The notes under the pieces are model-generated. The model had not been told where the DNA came from. It saw only the letters and a list, made by a program, of their open reading frames with translations, and made no database searches. The position numbers were made by a program, and so were the translations under genes. Below, piece after piece: positions 1 through 10,880 of a DNA stretch of 31,005 nt; positions within the stretch are counted from its first letter, which is position 1, and the number at the start of each line of letters is the position of its first letter. The stretch is from the NCBI RefSeq assembly GCF_000281045.1, contig NW_008246196.1, positions 38,786 through 69,790 on the forward strand. The letters run 5' to 3'. This stretch comes from Saprolegnia diclina VS20 (lineage: Eukaryota > Oomycota > Saprolegniomycetes > Saprolegniales > Saprolegniaceae).

Positions 1-779
1 CTTAGGTTGTGAAGAGCCGTCCATCGCTCCTGCTTACAAACCACTTACAAACCACGCGAAGAGAGCGGTGATGCAAGTCGTCTTGAATGCATTGCGACAA
101 AGGTCGCGGCAAGCGTGGATGCTGAACACTAAAAGTAGAGCACTGTAGTGTCGAGTCCAAGCCGTCGTCGTCGTCTGTGTAGCTGAAAGACCTCTGACCC
201 AATACAGTATGCAACGGTCTGGGCTGCAGTATAACAAAAGAGCGCCGTCAGGGCTTTACCGGCATTCATATACATCTTCAAGCCCGGGGTTTATTAATAC
301 GTGCTGCAGGTAAGCTCCGAACGCTGGCGTCGTATCCACCAACATATATTTGCAGCAGAAACCACAGTGCAGCAGCACAATAAGATACCCATCTCGTTGG
401 CAGAGGCATGGCTATGTGCCGTCGGTCGGTTGTCGGTCGGTCGCTCGAGCGGCTGGAGCAAGAAGGCTACATCGATAGATGGTCATACGCAGGACGTACC
501 TCGATGGAGCAATGGCAGCGTAGCATCGTCATGATGGCGCGTCTGTCGCGCAGTTGCGGCTGCCTTCGATCCAGTCTTTTCAGGTGATAGCCTCCAAGCC
601 GTGTCAAAAAAGGGTGCGTCGACGCGGTGCCGGCTATTTGCTTGATAAAAATGGTGCATGGTTTACCCTCTTTTTGTCTCCAAGAGCGTCCACCAAGCCC
701 TCTTTTAGGGCAAACTCATTGACTGCGGGCCAGGCTTGGTCGCCTGCTACAATCAATCACGCGCAAGACGAGCGAGGGC
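1..779. other. Intergenic stretch, no supported gene
   Basis: No open frame here has family-like content or the C/G-ending codon bias of the neighbouring genes. Visible items are an 11-bp tandem repeat (cttacaaacca at 33-43 and 44-54), a short GTC/GTCG-rich run near 163-176 and a GGTCGGT-type run near 422-446. The right end must hold the promoter and 5' leader of the membrane-protein gene that starts at 780. The left end could be the flank of a gene outside the window. Confidence 0.6.
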
Positions 780-2051
780 ATGGAGATCCTCTCGATCGCG
801 TTCGCCATCTCGGCCGCGCTGACGCTGCTCACGGTGCTCCTCTCGGGCTGGGAGGTCTGGACGCATCTGCTCTACAACCCGCAGGCCGGCATCCGCCGCT
901 ACGTGCTCCGCATCCTGCTCATGGTGCCGATTTACGCCGTGACGTCGTACCTCGCGCTCACGATCCCCGAGTACAAGATCTACTTTGAGACGATCCGCGA
1001 CTTTTACGAGGCCTTTGCTCTGCACTCGTTCTACTACTTTATGATCGAGTTCCTCGGCGGCCAAGAGGTGCTCGCGCAGCGGCTCCGCAGCCACAAGCAC
1101 GACGCGCACCACGTCATGGGCTTCCAGTGGTGCTTGAGCACGTGGAAGATGGGCCCGCAGTTCGTGCGCATGAACACGCTCGGCATTTTACAGTACATCC
1201 CGTGCAAGATCTTCATCACGGTCACGACGTTTGTGAGCATCATCTTTGACTTTTACGGCGAGGGCCAATATACCAACCCGCTCGTCGCGTACGGCTGGCT
1301 CACGCTCATTCTGACCGTGTCGCAGACGTGGGCGCTCTACTGCCTCGTGCTGTTCTACCACGGCTGCCTCGAAGAGCTCGCGCCCATGAAGCCGTTTCCC
1401 AAGTTTATGGCGATCAAGATGATCATTTTCTTCACGTTCTGGCAGAGCTGCACGATCTCGGCGCTCGGGAAGGCCGGCGTCATCTCCGAGTCGTGGCACA
1501 TTCGCTGCAAGATCAACGAGTGCGACTTGATCACGGGGATCTGCCACCATGAAGAGTGCTGGGAGACAGCCGAGATTGGCGCCGCGCTCAACAACTTTAT
1601 CGTATGCGTCGAGATGCTCCTCTTTGCGGTCGTGCACCATTATGCGTTCAAGATCGACGACTTCCTCCGCATGGAGCGCGAGAAGAACAATGAGATCACC
1701 AACAACGTCAAGAACGGGATGCTCGGCAACTTCCTCGACGTGATTTCGATCACGGACGTGGCCAAAGACATCCAGTACTCCAAGATGCAGCTCCTCACCG
1801 AGAAGCAGCGCCTCGCACTCGTCTTTGAAGAAGAAAAGAAGAAGCGCAAGGGCGGCGTCCACGCGAACGAGATCGCCGAGCGCTCGCTGCATCTCGAAGC
1901 CAGCGGCGTCAAGCAACCGCTGCTCGCACCCGTTGCCGCTGCCAAGCAGCCGCCCCGGCGACCGATGGCACCGATCGTGACGAAGGACGAGGCCCGCAAC
2001 CGGCTCTCGATGCTGTATGAAAACTTGTCCCACAAAGACTCGTTGGAGTAG
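780..2051 (+). CDS. TMEM184 / organic solute transporter alpha-like (DUF300) seven-helix membrane protein
   Basis: Single-exon gene for 423 residues, within the usual 400-450 of the family. Seven hydrophobic segments are visible near residues 3-24, 41-62, 75-94, 144-159, 170-195, 209-229 and 269-290. The family hallmark is the stretch around residues 64-95: an acidic/aromatic run with YFETIRDFYEAF, then a helix ending in EFLGG. After the last helix comes a charged, probably coiled cytosolic tail (residues 291-423) rich in Glu and Lys. TMEM184/OST-alpha proteins are plasma- or endo-membrane proteins. Animal OST-alpha works with OST-beta in steroid and bile-acid efflux, but the role of protist members is unknown, so no substrate is assigned. 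The start is the first ATG in frame, directly before the first helix. The gene converges with the PDZ-protein gene, whose stop is about 270 bp downstream. Confidence 0.9.
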   Translation: MEILSIAFAISAALTLLTVLLSGWEVWTHLLYNPQAGIRRYVLRILLMVPIYAVTSYLALTIPEYKIYFETIRDFYEAFALHSFYYFMIEFLGGQEVLAQRLRSHKHDAHHVMGFQWCLSTWKMGPQFVRMNTLGILQYIPCKIFITVTTFVSIIFDFYGEGQYTNPLVAYGWLTLILTVSQTWALYCLVLFYHGCLEELAPMKPFPKFMAIKMIIFFTFWQSCTISALGKAGVISESWHIRCKINECDLITGICHHEECWETAEIGAALNNFIVCVEMLLFAVVHHYAFKIDDFLRMEREKNNEITNNVKNGMLGNFLDVISITDVAKDIQYSKMQLLTEKQRLALVFEEEKKKRKGGVHANEIAERSLHLEASGVKQPLLAPVAAAKQPPRRPMAPIVTKDEARNRLSMLYENLSHKDSLE

Positions 2052-2320
2052 GGAACGACGTGGTCTGCCTCCTCCTCCTTGCTATCTGGTCAATATACCC
2101 GTCGTTGCTCGACTTCTATGGCATTTTGCTCCCTGCGTCCATGCTACGTCCCTGTGCCAAGTGCATAGGGAGAGGAATATCTACAGTCATACCGGACTAC
2201 TGTCCAGGAACCCTTGACGCTACATGGTTCTCTCACCAGCTCCCGTCCTTATGCACAGGATCGCATCGAGGTATGACACAACACAAGGGTGACACGGGGT
2301 AAATTATACGGTGTGGACGA

Positions 2321-5300
2321 TCAATGGTGCTGGCTCGACGGCGAGGGCGGCGTCGCGTGGTGATGGTGGTGGCTCGTACTGCTGCTGCTACTAGAACTCG
2401 AGCTGCTTTTGGTCGAGTTTTTTCGGTGCGGCGTCGACTTTGGCACGGGCGCTTGCGGAATGAGGTCGCCCCTCCGGAACCGCATCGTCACGGGGCGCGT
2501 CACGACCGTGAGGGCTTGAATGCACTGGTCAAACGGCAGGCCGCGGAGGTCCGTGTCGCCAAGATGCACGAGGATGTCGCCAAGGTGCACTTGCTTGAGG
2601 TGCGGCGGGCACACGACGTCGTCCGCGTTTTGGTACTCCATGCGCGAGACAAATGGTGCGTTCGTCATCGGGTGCGCCGAGAAGAGGAGCCCGAGGCGGC
2701 ACTTGTCGGGCCACTCGAGGACGTACTCTTGCCGCGCCGGTGTGTGGCTGCTACTGCGCGAGCTCGCGGGGTACACGGGCTTGGCCGGGCGAAGAAAGCG
2801 CAGCACGACCGGCTTGGGCATCGTGGCCAGCATCGCAAGCGTGTCGTTGAGCTTTTGCTGCGGCGTAAACGGAATCCCATTGGCCCCTAATCATCGTCGC
2901 CGTGAAAAGAGCTGCAGAAGGAGCGGTGTGTACCGAGAAGGATATCGCCGAGCGCCATGCGCTTGGTATTGTCGTTGTTGCCCGTGACACGCGAGACAAC
3001 CGCGCGTCGCGACTCAGGGTGCGGCTTGAGCGTCACGCCAAGCTCTTGGCCCGCACTCCACGTAATCTCATACTCGAACGAGATGCCACCTTTGCTCGAG
3101 GACTCGGGTGGGTGCGACGACGACCGCGCCACCTTGGCCGCGGGTACGTCCGAAGCAGACGCATTTGACGAAGGCGTCGTGGGCTCTTCTTTCGGTGGCG
3201 ACGACCGGTGCGTCGACTGCGGCTGCACCGACAGTGGGTGTAGGACCGTACCGGATGACGACGAGGACGCTGGTTGCTTATAGTCGTCCATGTCGGCCAT
3301 TTCCGACTTGCGAATCGCCGCGAGGTTCATCTTTTTTAGCTCGAGCGCAGCGGCAGCGGTGGCAGCAGCAGCCGCCACAATTGCAGCGTGGGCCTTGTCC
3401 AGCGACATGGCCGTCGACGAGGAAATCGGACCGTTGAGCACCGACGACGACGGGGGCGGGGGCGACGACAACGGTGGCGACGGTAGCGGCGGCGGCGACG
3501 AGATCGGCACCGGCGAGTCCAGCAACTGGTGCACCGTGCGGTGCTTGTCGGGTGTCGTCGCTGACGCAGATGGCTTTTGCCGCGGCGAGTGCAAACTCGA
3601 CCGCTTCGAGCGCTCGGACGTGCCACTGATGGCATTGCCGGAGGTCGATCGGGTCGGCCGTGTCGAAGTTGCAGGCGTCGCGTTGGACGCTTGCTGTTGC
3701 TGCTGCTGTTGTTGTTGCTGGTGCTGCTTGCCAAAGAACCCCCGCGACGTGTTCTTCTCGGGCGTGATCGAATGGCGCTTCCCGCTGTCGTCCGGCTTGG
3801 TTTTGCCCATCTTGACAGCGTCTTTGAGCGCGGACGAGAGCTTGGTTGTGAACGGAATGCCATCGTGCTTGTCCTTCTCCTTCTTGTTGCCGTTGCTCGT
3901 GGTTGGCGGCGGCGGCGGGGGCACCGCCGTCGGTGGTGACGACAGCTGCTTCTTGGACGCTTGGAGCTTGAGCTCGATCGCCGCCTTTTCTCGCCGAAAG
4001 CGCAGCTGGAGCGGCCGCTTAGCCTGGCGCAGTGTTTTGAGCACTTCGTGGAACTCGATGCCATCGACGCAGTCGTCGTTGACCCACACGAGCTGGTCGC
4101 CGACGCGCATGCTCGCGCTCGTCGGTGACGACGGTGCCTTGCCTTGCTTGGCCTTGGCGGTTTTCGCAATGCCCACGTCGGCGACGATCGTGCCGTACGG
4201 AGCGCACTTGAGCGTAAAGCCGAGCGGCTGCTTCTTTTCCCAGCCTTGCTCGTACTCGTCCGGTCCAATCTCGGGTCGCAGCGAGACCTGGCGCAAGTCC
4301 GGAGCAAAGTACAAGGTCGCGGGCTTGACGACTTCGTGCAGCTGCTTGATCGCTGCGTTGAACGTGCCGCACGACGTGTCGTAGTTGCCGATCGAGATGA
4401 GGTAGTGACCGGGCACAATGTCTTTGACTTGGGCGGACCGGTTCTTCCCTGTGATGCGCGTCACCTGCGGGTACGGCACGTCCTTGTTGGCGACGAGACT
4501 CACGCCGAGCGGGCCTTCTTCCCAAAACACTGGGTACTTGTTGTCCATATCGATCGACGGCGCCTGGCTTTCCTTGGCCTTCTCTTCGGCCTGGAGCTCC
4601 TCGAGGCGCGCCGCAATGCGCTGCGCAATCGAGCTCTTCCACGCGTAGGCGCCCGTGCCCTTCGACGTGAGGTCCTTCTCCATCGGTGGTGCGGCCGAGT
4701 CGGATGCACGTCGGAACGTGAGCGCGGCGGGCTTTTGCGCGACCTTGAGGAGGTCGATGACATCTCGAAAGTTCATGCGGTGCGTATCTTGGTCGCCAAT
4801 GCGCACGAGGTAGTCGCCAATCTCGACGAGGTGGATGCCGAGCATCGAGCTTTTCCCTGTGAGCTTGGTCACGGCGGGGAGGAAGAGCGACGTCATCTTG
4901 AGCCGAAGGCCGAGGAGGCCCTCTTCCCAAATGAGCTTGTACATGGCGCCGGTGGCCTGCGATAGCGTCGCGGCGCTGTGGTCGATCGAGACGCGGCGCA
5001 TCGAGAGCGGGTCGCCTGTCGACACGGGCAGCTCGTACTCGTCGTCGGGGTTTTCAAAGTAGTTTTCAACCTCGATCGCCGGCGTGTCGCCGCCAAACTC
5101 AAAATTCAGGTCGCTCATGACCGAGTCGAGCGTGACCGAGTCGAACGAGTCGCGCGCCTCGTCGTAGAGGTCGTCGCCATGCCCACCGTCGTCGTCGCGG
5201 TCGTCCCGGTCGTCGGTGCCAAAGATGTCGCTGTCGCTATCGTTGAAGATGTCGTCGCTCATGCCCGAGAAGCGCTCGGACATCGGCGACCGATTGACGT

Positions 5301-5526
5301 CGTCGTCGCTGTCGTCAAGGTCGTCGAGGTCGTCCTCGGGGATGTGGATCGTGTTGCGCTCGATCTCTTGCTCGTCGTACTCGAGGTCGTCGCTGAGCCG
5401 CTCGACGTCGTCGGCGTCGCCGCCCGGCACGTCGAACTGGAGGCTGAAGTTCTCGAGGTCGGGCCCGCCGGACCCGAGGAGCGCGTCCATGTCGTACACG
5501 CCGCCCCGCTCCATGTGTCGGGACAT
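2321..5526 (-). CDS. Scaffold-like protein with five PDZ-like domains
   Basis: Two exons, 5526-2934 and 2886-2321, separated by a 47-nt GT..TAG intron that interrupts the fourth PDZ-like domain; splicing gives 1052 residues. The start has MSRHME. Residues about 30-165 are very acidic (Asp/Glu runs). PDZ-like domains lie near 196-275, 330-410, 425-512, 815-905 and 925-1010. Each opens with a Trp a few residues before an LG-hydrophobic loop (LLGLRL, PLGVSL, PLGFTL, ELGVTL, RLGLLF) and closes with K/R-P-x-x-L/M-x-F, in most cases followed by Arg. Such loops bind C-terminal peptides in PDZ proteins. Between domains 3 and 4 is a long low-complexity linker with poly-Pro, poly-Gln (about 601-612), Ser/Pro and poly-Ala. 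The C-terminal tail is Ser/His-rich. No enzyme domain or membrane helix was seen, so a cytosolic adaptor is the best guess. The individual partners cannot be inferred. Confidence 0.85.
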
Positions 5527-6169
5527 GCTAAAGTCGTCCTCTTCCGTCCTGGTGGCTGATTCGGCTGTCTTACAAGCGCCGAGCGTAACCTATCCCGCGA
5601 TTTCATTGGCCAAAATTCGCGTTTCCGCTCAGCAACACAAAAAAACACTTCTCCGCAGAGCGGGGCTAAACGCACGCCACCCGCGTCGTCGCCGCCGCCT
5701 CCGAGATCGCCAGGACCTCGATACCCTTAGTATGCTACTCAGTCGTATCGAAAGCGCTCAATGTCAATGCCGCTGGCCATGTCCTGTGCGCCCAGCAATT
5801 GGCAGATGGCGCGGGAACGGCAATGTCATGCAGCAGCAGCTTGAGCTTTGGGCAGCTGAGGTCGGATGGCTTGCACAGTAGGCGGCGAAAGCCGCTCGTG
5901 TGACGCCAATAGAGGATTCGAGAGCAGCACGAGGGCGACGTCGCCAGTCGACGCTGCTCGAGGCGGGCCGTTGGTCGCACCGGCGTATGCGCACTGGCTA
6001 CTGCGATGAAGGCTGTCGCGCTTGTTGCTACGCTACGATTTTATTGGCACCACGTCCGCCCCTCGACCGTTCGGTAGGTCGGACAAAAGAGTCGTTCTTT
6101 CCGATCGACCGGCTGTTGGATAACATTTAGCAAGGTTAGAATCGCTATGTCTAGGACGCAAAGAGCGCT
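5527..6169. other. Intergenic stretch between the PDZ and SEC14 genes
   Basis: This 643-bp stretch carries the promoter of the PDZ gene (leftward) and the 3' end of the SEC14 gene. A CCAAT-like ATTGG lies near 5606. Open frames crossing it lack family features and are extensions of antisense frames. Confidence 0.5.
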
Positions 6170-7226
6170 TTAGGCTGGCGGCATCGCATCGTCGCACGGG
6201 CGCAACGTGCTGTCCATTTCGTTCCAGAAGTGCGTGCCTGTGAACGTACTCGACGAGATGCAGCCGCCTAGTAGCGCCACGTAATGCTTGCCATTATGAA
6301 GAGGATGGGGAAGGGAAATGTACCGACGGGCTGGCCGGGAAAGCACTCGCACGTGCCGCCAAGCGACTTGGGCAGCTGGTCGGCGTCAATGTGCGTGAGC
6401 AGCGTCGGCTTGAAGTTTTTGCCCAAAATCGAAATCTTCTTGCGCGAATTTTCGTTGAGGAAGACCTCGATGAGCTTCCACGTGCCGTAAAAGAAGAGCG
6501 GTGCGTTCACGATGAAGACGTGGTTGAGCGTCTCGGGGTAGTGATCTAGGTTGTCCTTAATTCCATGCACCATCGCGCCGATGTGCACCTTGGTTGATGA
6601 CGGCCACCTCCTTGATAAATTGATACACTACTTTTTTGAACGTGTGCATGCCAATGCCCGCCAGGTCGTAGATGACCGTGGACTTGACCATGGTCTTCCC
6701 GACGCGCTGGGCCTACGCGTCCATATTCGCCGATGCAGTCGTATTCTGCGAACTTACCGCTTTCGGGAAGGTGTAGTGCATTTGAAACTCGCACTTTTGA
6801 ACGTGCGCGTTGAGGACGTCTTCGAACTTGCACGTTTTGGCCATCGCGTCCGTGTCGAGGTTCCCAATGTCCTCGATGAGGAGCACGTTGCCTTCTTTAT
6901 CGACGCCGTGGCAGCCTTGCGGCTACAGTATTTGCGTGAATCGTCCGAGATAGTGTTGACACACGAACGAGGTAGCGGCGAATGACGTCGGTCTTGGCCT
7001 TGGGCACCATGAATTGCTTGGAGAGGCGCCCAATGTTGTTGTCTTCGCGCCAGCGCATGCTGTCTCGAATCATCTTGAGCGACTCGGCCTCGGTCGGGCG
7101 CGCCGCGAGGTACCGCGTGAGCATGTCATCAAGGTTGCCCAATGGCACAAGCCCCGTGGCTTCCATGCGCTCGAGCGAAAACTCGGCGAGGACGGAGGCC
7201 TTGAACGACGTGAGCGCCGCCGCCAT
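6170..7226 (-). CDS. SEC14-like / CRAL-TRIO lipid-binding protein
   Basis: Five exons: 7226-6969, 6922-6758, 6712-6589, 6545-6324 and 6267-6170. They join through four 43-56-nt introns that all end TAG, giving 288 residues. Residues about 25-86 match the CRAL-TRIO N-terminal helical part (TRYLAARPTEAESLKMI, then a run ending in RRYL). The lipid-binding domain follows with PQGCHGVDKEGNVLLIEDIG (87-106), YDLAGIGMHTFKKV (156-169), DHYPETLNHVFIVNAP (183-198), a helix with FYGTWKLIEVFLNE, and DADQLPKSLGG (236-246). SEC14 proteins move or present phosphatidylinositol and other lipids between membranes. The protein is near the minimum family length, with no GOLD or other extra domain. Splicing was deduced by restoring family motifs across each junction: for example intron 1 restores YLPQGCHG and intron 3 restores INQDHYPE. 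An upstream noncoding exon cannot be excluded. Confidence 0.88.
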
Positions 7227-7722
7227 TCTACTGCGTGTTGAAAAGTGGGACTCGAACGTCGACTGACCGGGTCGACTGCGCCATCTTGATGCGTGTACGT
7301 TGGCGTCAATATCCGAAACGGCCGTCAACAGCCAAGAGGATAAAGACCGCGTCAAGTGTCGCTTTTACTCCCAGTCGTCGGACTGACTTTAGCTGGGTAG
7401 TAGATAGCACAAAGCTTTGTGCACAATAGGACAATACCATAACGACGTCAGATGTACCTGACCGATGCGCCCATCGCAATATGATTCCCAAGCCTTGGAT
7501 TAGGGAGCGGGCGGTAAATGAGAGCCTTTAGTCGTCGAGGTGAGAGCAACCAAGTTTAGCGTTCGAGAGCTGCCTCGCCTTGCGCGTCAAGGCTGCCTTG
7601 GTGTCGCGGTATCAGCAATAGGTGCACTCTGCAGATGCACTGCGAGTCTGGACGAGAAGTGTCCTTGTGTCGCTCGTGAGCAGTAATACAGGTATACACT
7701 GCATTCAAGGACCTTACACAGC
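7227..7722. other. Intergenic stretch upstream of the SEC14 gene
   Basis: This 496-bp stretch holds the SEC14 promoter on the minus strand and the downstream flank of the bZIP/START-like paralogue 1. No open frame has family features or coding-like codon use. Confidence 0.5.
7242..7248 (-). promoter_or_regulatory. Initiator-like element before the SEC14 gene
   Basis: The minus strand reads CCACTTT, which fits the oomycete initiator consensus YCAYTYY. It lies 16 nt upstream of the SEC14 ATG, within the short leader typical of oomycete genes. A seven-base match can arise by chance. Confidence 0.35.
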
Positions 7723-8939
7723 TTATGGCTCCAGTGCAAGATACTTGTCTCGGTTGTAAATGGCGTCGGGGCATCGAGCAAACATGAGACGCCGGAGCTT
7801 CTCAAACTCGACGTCTTCGGAGCTACTGCCGACAACGTGGTCCCAGGCGGTCGCTTCGTCTTCGAGCGTGTACCCTCGATCCTTTGTAAAGAGGTTCGAG
7901 TGCCACAAGAGCACACGTAGCGTGCACGTCGTCGGCGAAGTCCGATCGAGGACGTACCTACATTGCATTTCGAACATAGCTCGCATCAAGCAGCTGCGTA
8001 CCAGAAGGTGCGGTGGTGCCACACGTGGTTGTGGTCGATGCGGTCGTCGTCCTGGACACTGCCACCGACGAAGACGACACGGTTGGGTGTCCGGAACTCG
8101 CGGCTGAGAAACATATCTGTCTCGCCGTCGTCTTCCTTGGCGCCGCAGCGGTACAGGAGCGTCGGGTCCACTTGCGATAGGAGCTACGCATTTCTAGTGT
8201 TCAACTATCCCACGCGTATACATCCAAATACCTCGCAATCGACGAGCGAGTAAAAGTCAGGGAGACTGTCGCCTCGAAAGAGCGACTGGATCCGACCGGA
8301 CAGCGCCGCGTCAGCCGCGTCGAGCGACAGTGGCAGCTCGCGCTGGATGCGCCAGTAGAGGTTAAACGTATCGTCGGGAAGCACTTGAACGTTAAAGTCC
8401 ACAATGGGCCGGGAGTCCGCGCCCGGAAAGCCATACTGCGACAGCATGCGGTCCGTGTTGCAATACCACTGCGTCGTGATCCAGTCGACGCCCAGCTTGC
8501 GCGCGTTCTCATCTGCGAGCAGCGTCACGCGCGATATCGACGGCGTGCGGGCAATACCCTAGGCGTCATGTGAGCGATCATGGGACGGTCATGGCTCAGG
8601 CACCGATATGGCCGACGCGGTCACCCAGCGCGAGATGACCTGGGCGAGCCGAGCGCGGCGCGCGTGTATCGCGCGGAGGCGCAAGTTCTCTCGCGACGCG
8701 TCTTTAGTCGCAGAGGCAAAGACGGCGGCCACGTGCGACCAAGCGAGCGGCGGAGGGATCGCGAGCACGGCCGAGAGCTCGTCGATCTCGGCTTGTAGCT
8801 GCGCGCGGTCGGCCTGGTACCGCGCCCGGAACTTGCGCTGCTTGAGACGGTTCTTGAGGCGGTAGTCGGCGCGCGGGTCGTCCTCGAGGACGGTCGGCGC
8901 GAGGCTCTCGGCTTCGATCGCGTCCGTGTCTGGGACCAT
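7723..8939 (-). CDS. bZIP-like / START-like protein (oomycete M96-type family), paralogue 1
   Basis: Four exons: 8939-8604, 8558-8232, 8183-8002 and 7957-7723. The introns are 45, 48 and 44 nt, all ending TAG, and the product has 359 residues. Exon 1 encodes a basic region with the bZIP N-x7-R spacing (N30 to R38) and then a possible zipper (about 44-60). A helical segment with PLAWSHVAAVFASA ends at RWV. Exons 2-4 encode an alpha/beta region with VTLLADENARKLGVDWI, NTDRMLSQYGFP, DPTLLYRCG, RVVFVGGSVQDD and WHHRTFWYVLDR. It resembles the START-like C-terminal half of proteins that oomycete genomes label M96 mating-specific family. That label says little about function. A lipid- or ligand-sensing transcription factor is an inference. 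An alternative upstream in-frame ATG at 9008 would add 23 residues; 8939 is preferred because codon use weakens before it. Paralogues lie at 16227-17420 and 19004-20228. Confidence 0.82.
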
Positions 8940-9569
8940 GATAGGTGTAATGAAGATTGATCGCCGCTGATTGGCCACGATTTTGAGGGTTGTTCCGGAT
9001 TGGTCCATCGTGGATGCCACGTGCCAAATGCAGTCGGTGACGACCGACTAACTAGAGAAAGGCGACGTTCCGTGAAGGCAGCGACGAAATCTTCTTTGAT
9101 CTACGAGCGAGTACCCCAGATCACGGTAGCGGTGCTGGTAGTGCGAGTGTTCCAGCAGCGCCATGCCCGAGCACGAGCTGTATATGGGTACGTTCCCAAA
9201 AGTCTGCACCATCGACCTCAACATGGCACAACGCTTGAACAGTACACGGTAGCAACAAATATGTGATGGCAACAGCGATGGTCAGATGCATCTGCGCAAG
9301 GTCTGATAGCTAACCGTGTATGTCGCGAACCCGGTACGAGCAAAACTAGAGAAACCTGCAGGTTGACCGCCTCCGACGACGCGACCGTCGACCGGCACCT
9401 CTGGTCTGCCAAGTCGATGCCACTCCAAACTCGGCTGGAGAGCGACGGCGTATCCGAATCAATCCTGCTTCCTTACCTTCGTCGTCACTGCAAAGCTCTT
9501 TGGCAAAGACAAGATATGAGATGAGAACATTGACTCTTTTCAAAATCAAATGTTATTTTGACTCGCTAT
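8940..9569. other. Intergenic stretch upstream of paralogue 1
   Basis: About 630 bp containing the minus-strand promoter and possible leader of bZIP/START-like paralogue 1, and the 3' flank of the UNC93-like gene. The minus strand has CCAAT-type motifs near 8970-9005 and an initiator-like TTCATTAC close to 8950. No supported gene. Confidence 0.45.
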
Positions 9570-10880
9570 TTACTTGGTCAAAGTGCGTGCAACAAGCACC
9601 ATGCAGAGCAGCGCGAGCAGCATGAGACCCCAATTGAGGCCGAGCTGGAGCATCAAGCCCGCGCCGGCGACGTCGACCTTCCACGAGATGGCCCCGCCCG
9701 CGCTCTGGAAGGCCTTGTACAGCCCTACGATGCGCGCGAGCTCGGACGCGTCGTTGGTGAGCGCGCCAATCATCCAGTAGACATACGTCTGAAAGGTCGC
9801 GTCGAGGAAGCCGTAGAGCAGGTACACCACCATTGGGAACGCAGCATTTGCGTCAGTAAAGTCGAGCAGCGCTTGCGTCGACGTCCGCGTATACGTCGAC
9901 TGGACGCCTGCGCCCAGCGCCCACGTGAGCACACAGAGCGCCGTGAGCACGTACAAGCCGACGCGGGCTCGTTTCGCTCGTGACCAAAACTCAACGTCGA
10001 GGAGTTTGGTGCCAAAGACGTATGCGCCGAGCATCTCCATTGCCCAGTAGAGAGCGTTGTTGAGGCCCCGCGTGCGGAGCGTAAAGAGCTTTCCGTTGAC
10101 GTCGTTGAACTGGTAGGCGTAAAAGAAGTTCGAGTAAAACGCCGCGGGGAGCAAGCAGAGCACGCGCGGATCACGGAGCGCCGAGAGCAGACCGCGGAGC
10201 TCTATGAGCGGCGACGTAGCGGTCGTGGGGTACGCGACGAGCGAGTGGTCGGAGCGTGTGACGCGGTGCGGGCGCCGCAGCAATAGCGCTAGCAGCGCCC
10301 CGAGCACCATGATAGCCATAAAGCCAATGTACGTGGCGTCGTTCACGGTCGACGCGGTCGAGTGAAAGTTGCAGCCAAAGGGAATAAAGCCGCCGAGGAC
10401 CCCGCCGAGGTTGAAGACGATCCAGAAGCTCGAGATGAACTTGCCTTTTTCGTGCTCGCTTGGGTACGCCAGCATCATGGCGCCTTGCGCGGTCCAGAGT
10501 AGCGATGCGCCCACACCGAGGAGGCCGCCTGCAAATACGACGAGCGTCGACGAGCCATGGACGTTGTAGTGGAGGAGCGACCCGACATAGAGCGCGTACG
10601 TGAGGCCGCCGAGGAGGATGCAGGGTTTGGGCCCGAGCAAGTTGTGCAATGAGCCCGCGACGAACGAGAAGAGTGCAAAGCACGCGTAGAGCGCAACGTT
10701 GGCGTTGGATGCGACCGACGTGTCGAGCTGGCCGCCGCCGCCGAGGCCGTTGAGCGCATTGAACATACCGGGGCACGCAAAGCAGATGACGCCTAGCAGC
10801 AAGATCTCTCGAAAGGCTGTGGCCCGGGGCGGCGGCGCCTCCAGTTCGAACGACGTGTGTTTGGGACTCTCGCTCATCAT
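9570..10880 (-). CDS. UNC93-like major facilitator superfamily membrane protein
   Basis: Intronless gene for 436 residues with about eleven or twelve hydrophobic helices, the normal size for this MFS branch. The signature is near the first helix (residues 25-51): FREILLLGVICFACPGMFNA followed by LNGLGGGGQ, as in fungal and protist UNC93/DUF895 proteins. Other family-like runs are LLWTAQGAMMLAYP (127-140), FWIVFNLGGVLGGFIPFG (152-169) and GLYKAFQSAGGAISWKVD (386-403). A Leu/Arg-rich cytosolic loop with RRPHR lies near 202-206. Animal UNC93 members regulate K+ channels or traffic Toll-like receptors, and fungal ones are uncharacterised transporters, so no substrate is given. The start is the double ATG at 10880/10877, shortly before the first helix. 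The frame stays open upstream to about 11165, but those codons are unlike the gene and probably noncoding. Confidence 0.88.
   Translation of the reverse strand: MMSESPKHTSFELEAPPPRATAFREILLLGVICFACPGMFNALNGLGGGGQLDTSVASNANVALYACFALFSFVAGSLHNLLGPKPCILLGGLTYALYVGSLLHYNVHGSSTLVVFAGGLLGVGASLLWTAQGAMMLAYPSEHEKGKFISSFWIVFNLGGVLGGFIPFGCNFHSTASTVNDATYIGFMAIMVLGALLALLLRRPHRVTRSDHSLVAYPTTATSPLIELRGLLSALRDPRVLCLLPAAFYSNFFYAYQFNDVNGKLFTLRTRGLNNALYWAMEMLGAYVFGTKLLDVEFWSRAKRARVGLYVLTALCVLTWALGAGVQSTYTRTSTQALLDFTDANAAFPMVVYLLYGFLDATFQTYVYWMIGALTNDASELARIVGLYKAFQSAGGAISWKVDVAGAGLMLQLGLNWGLMLLALLCMVLVARTLTK

Noticed and set aside
33-54. 11-bp tandem repeat as a possible satellite start
   Set aside because: Only two copies and nothing similar elsewhere in the window; probably chance slippage.
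1188-2033. 281-codon minus-strand frame opposite the TMEM184 gene
   Set aside because: Antisense shadow; the plus strand has seven helices and the family signature.
3290-4384. 364-codon plus-strand frame with poly-Cys
   Set aside because: Antisense shadow of the PDZ gene; the Cys run is the complement of the poly-Gln codons.
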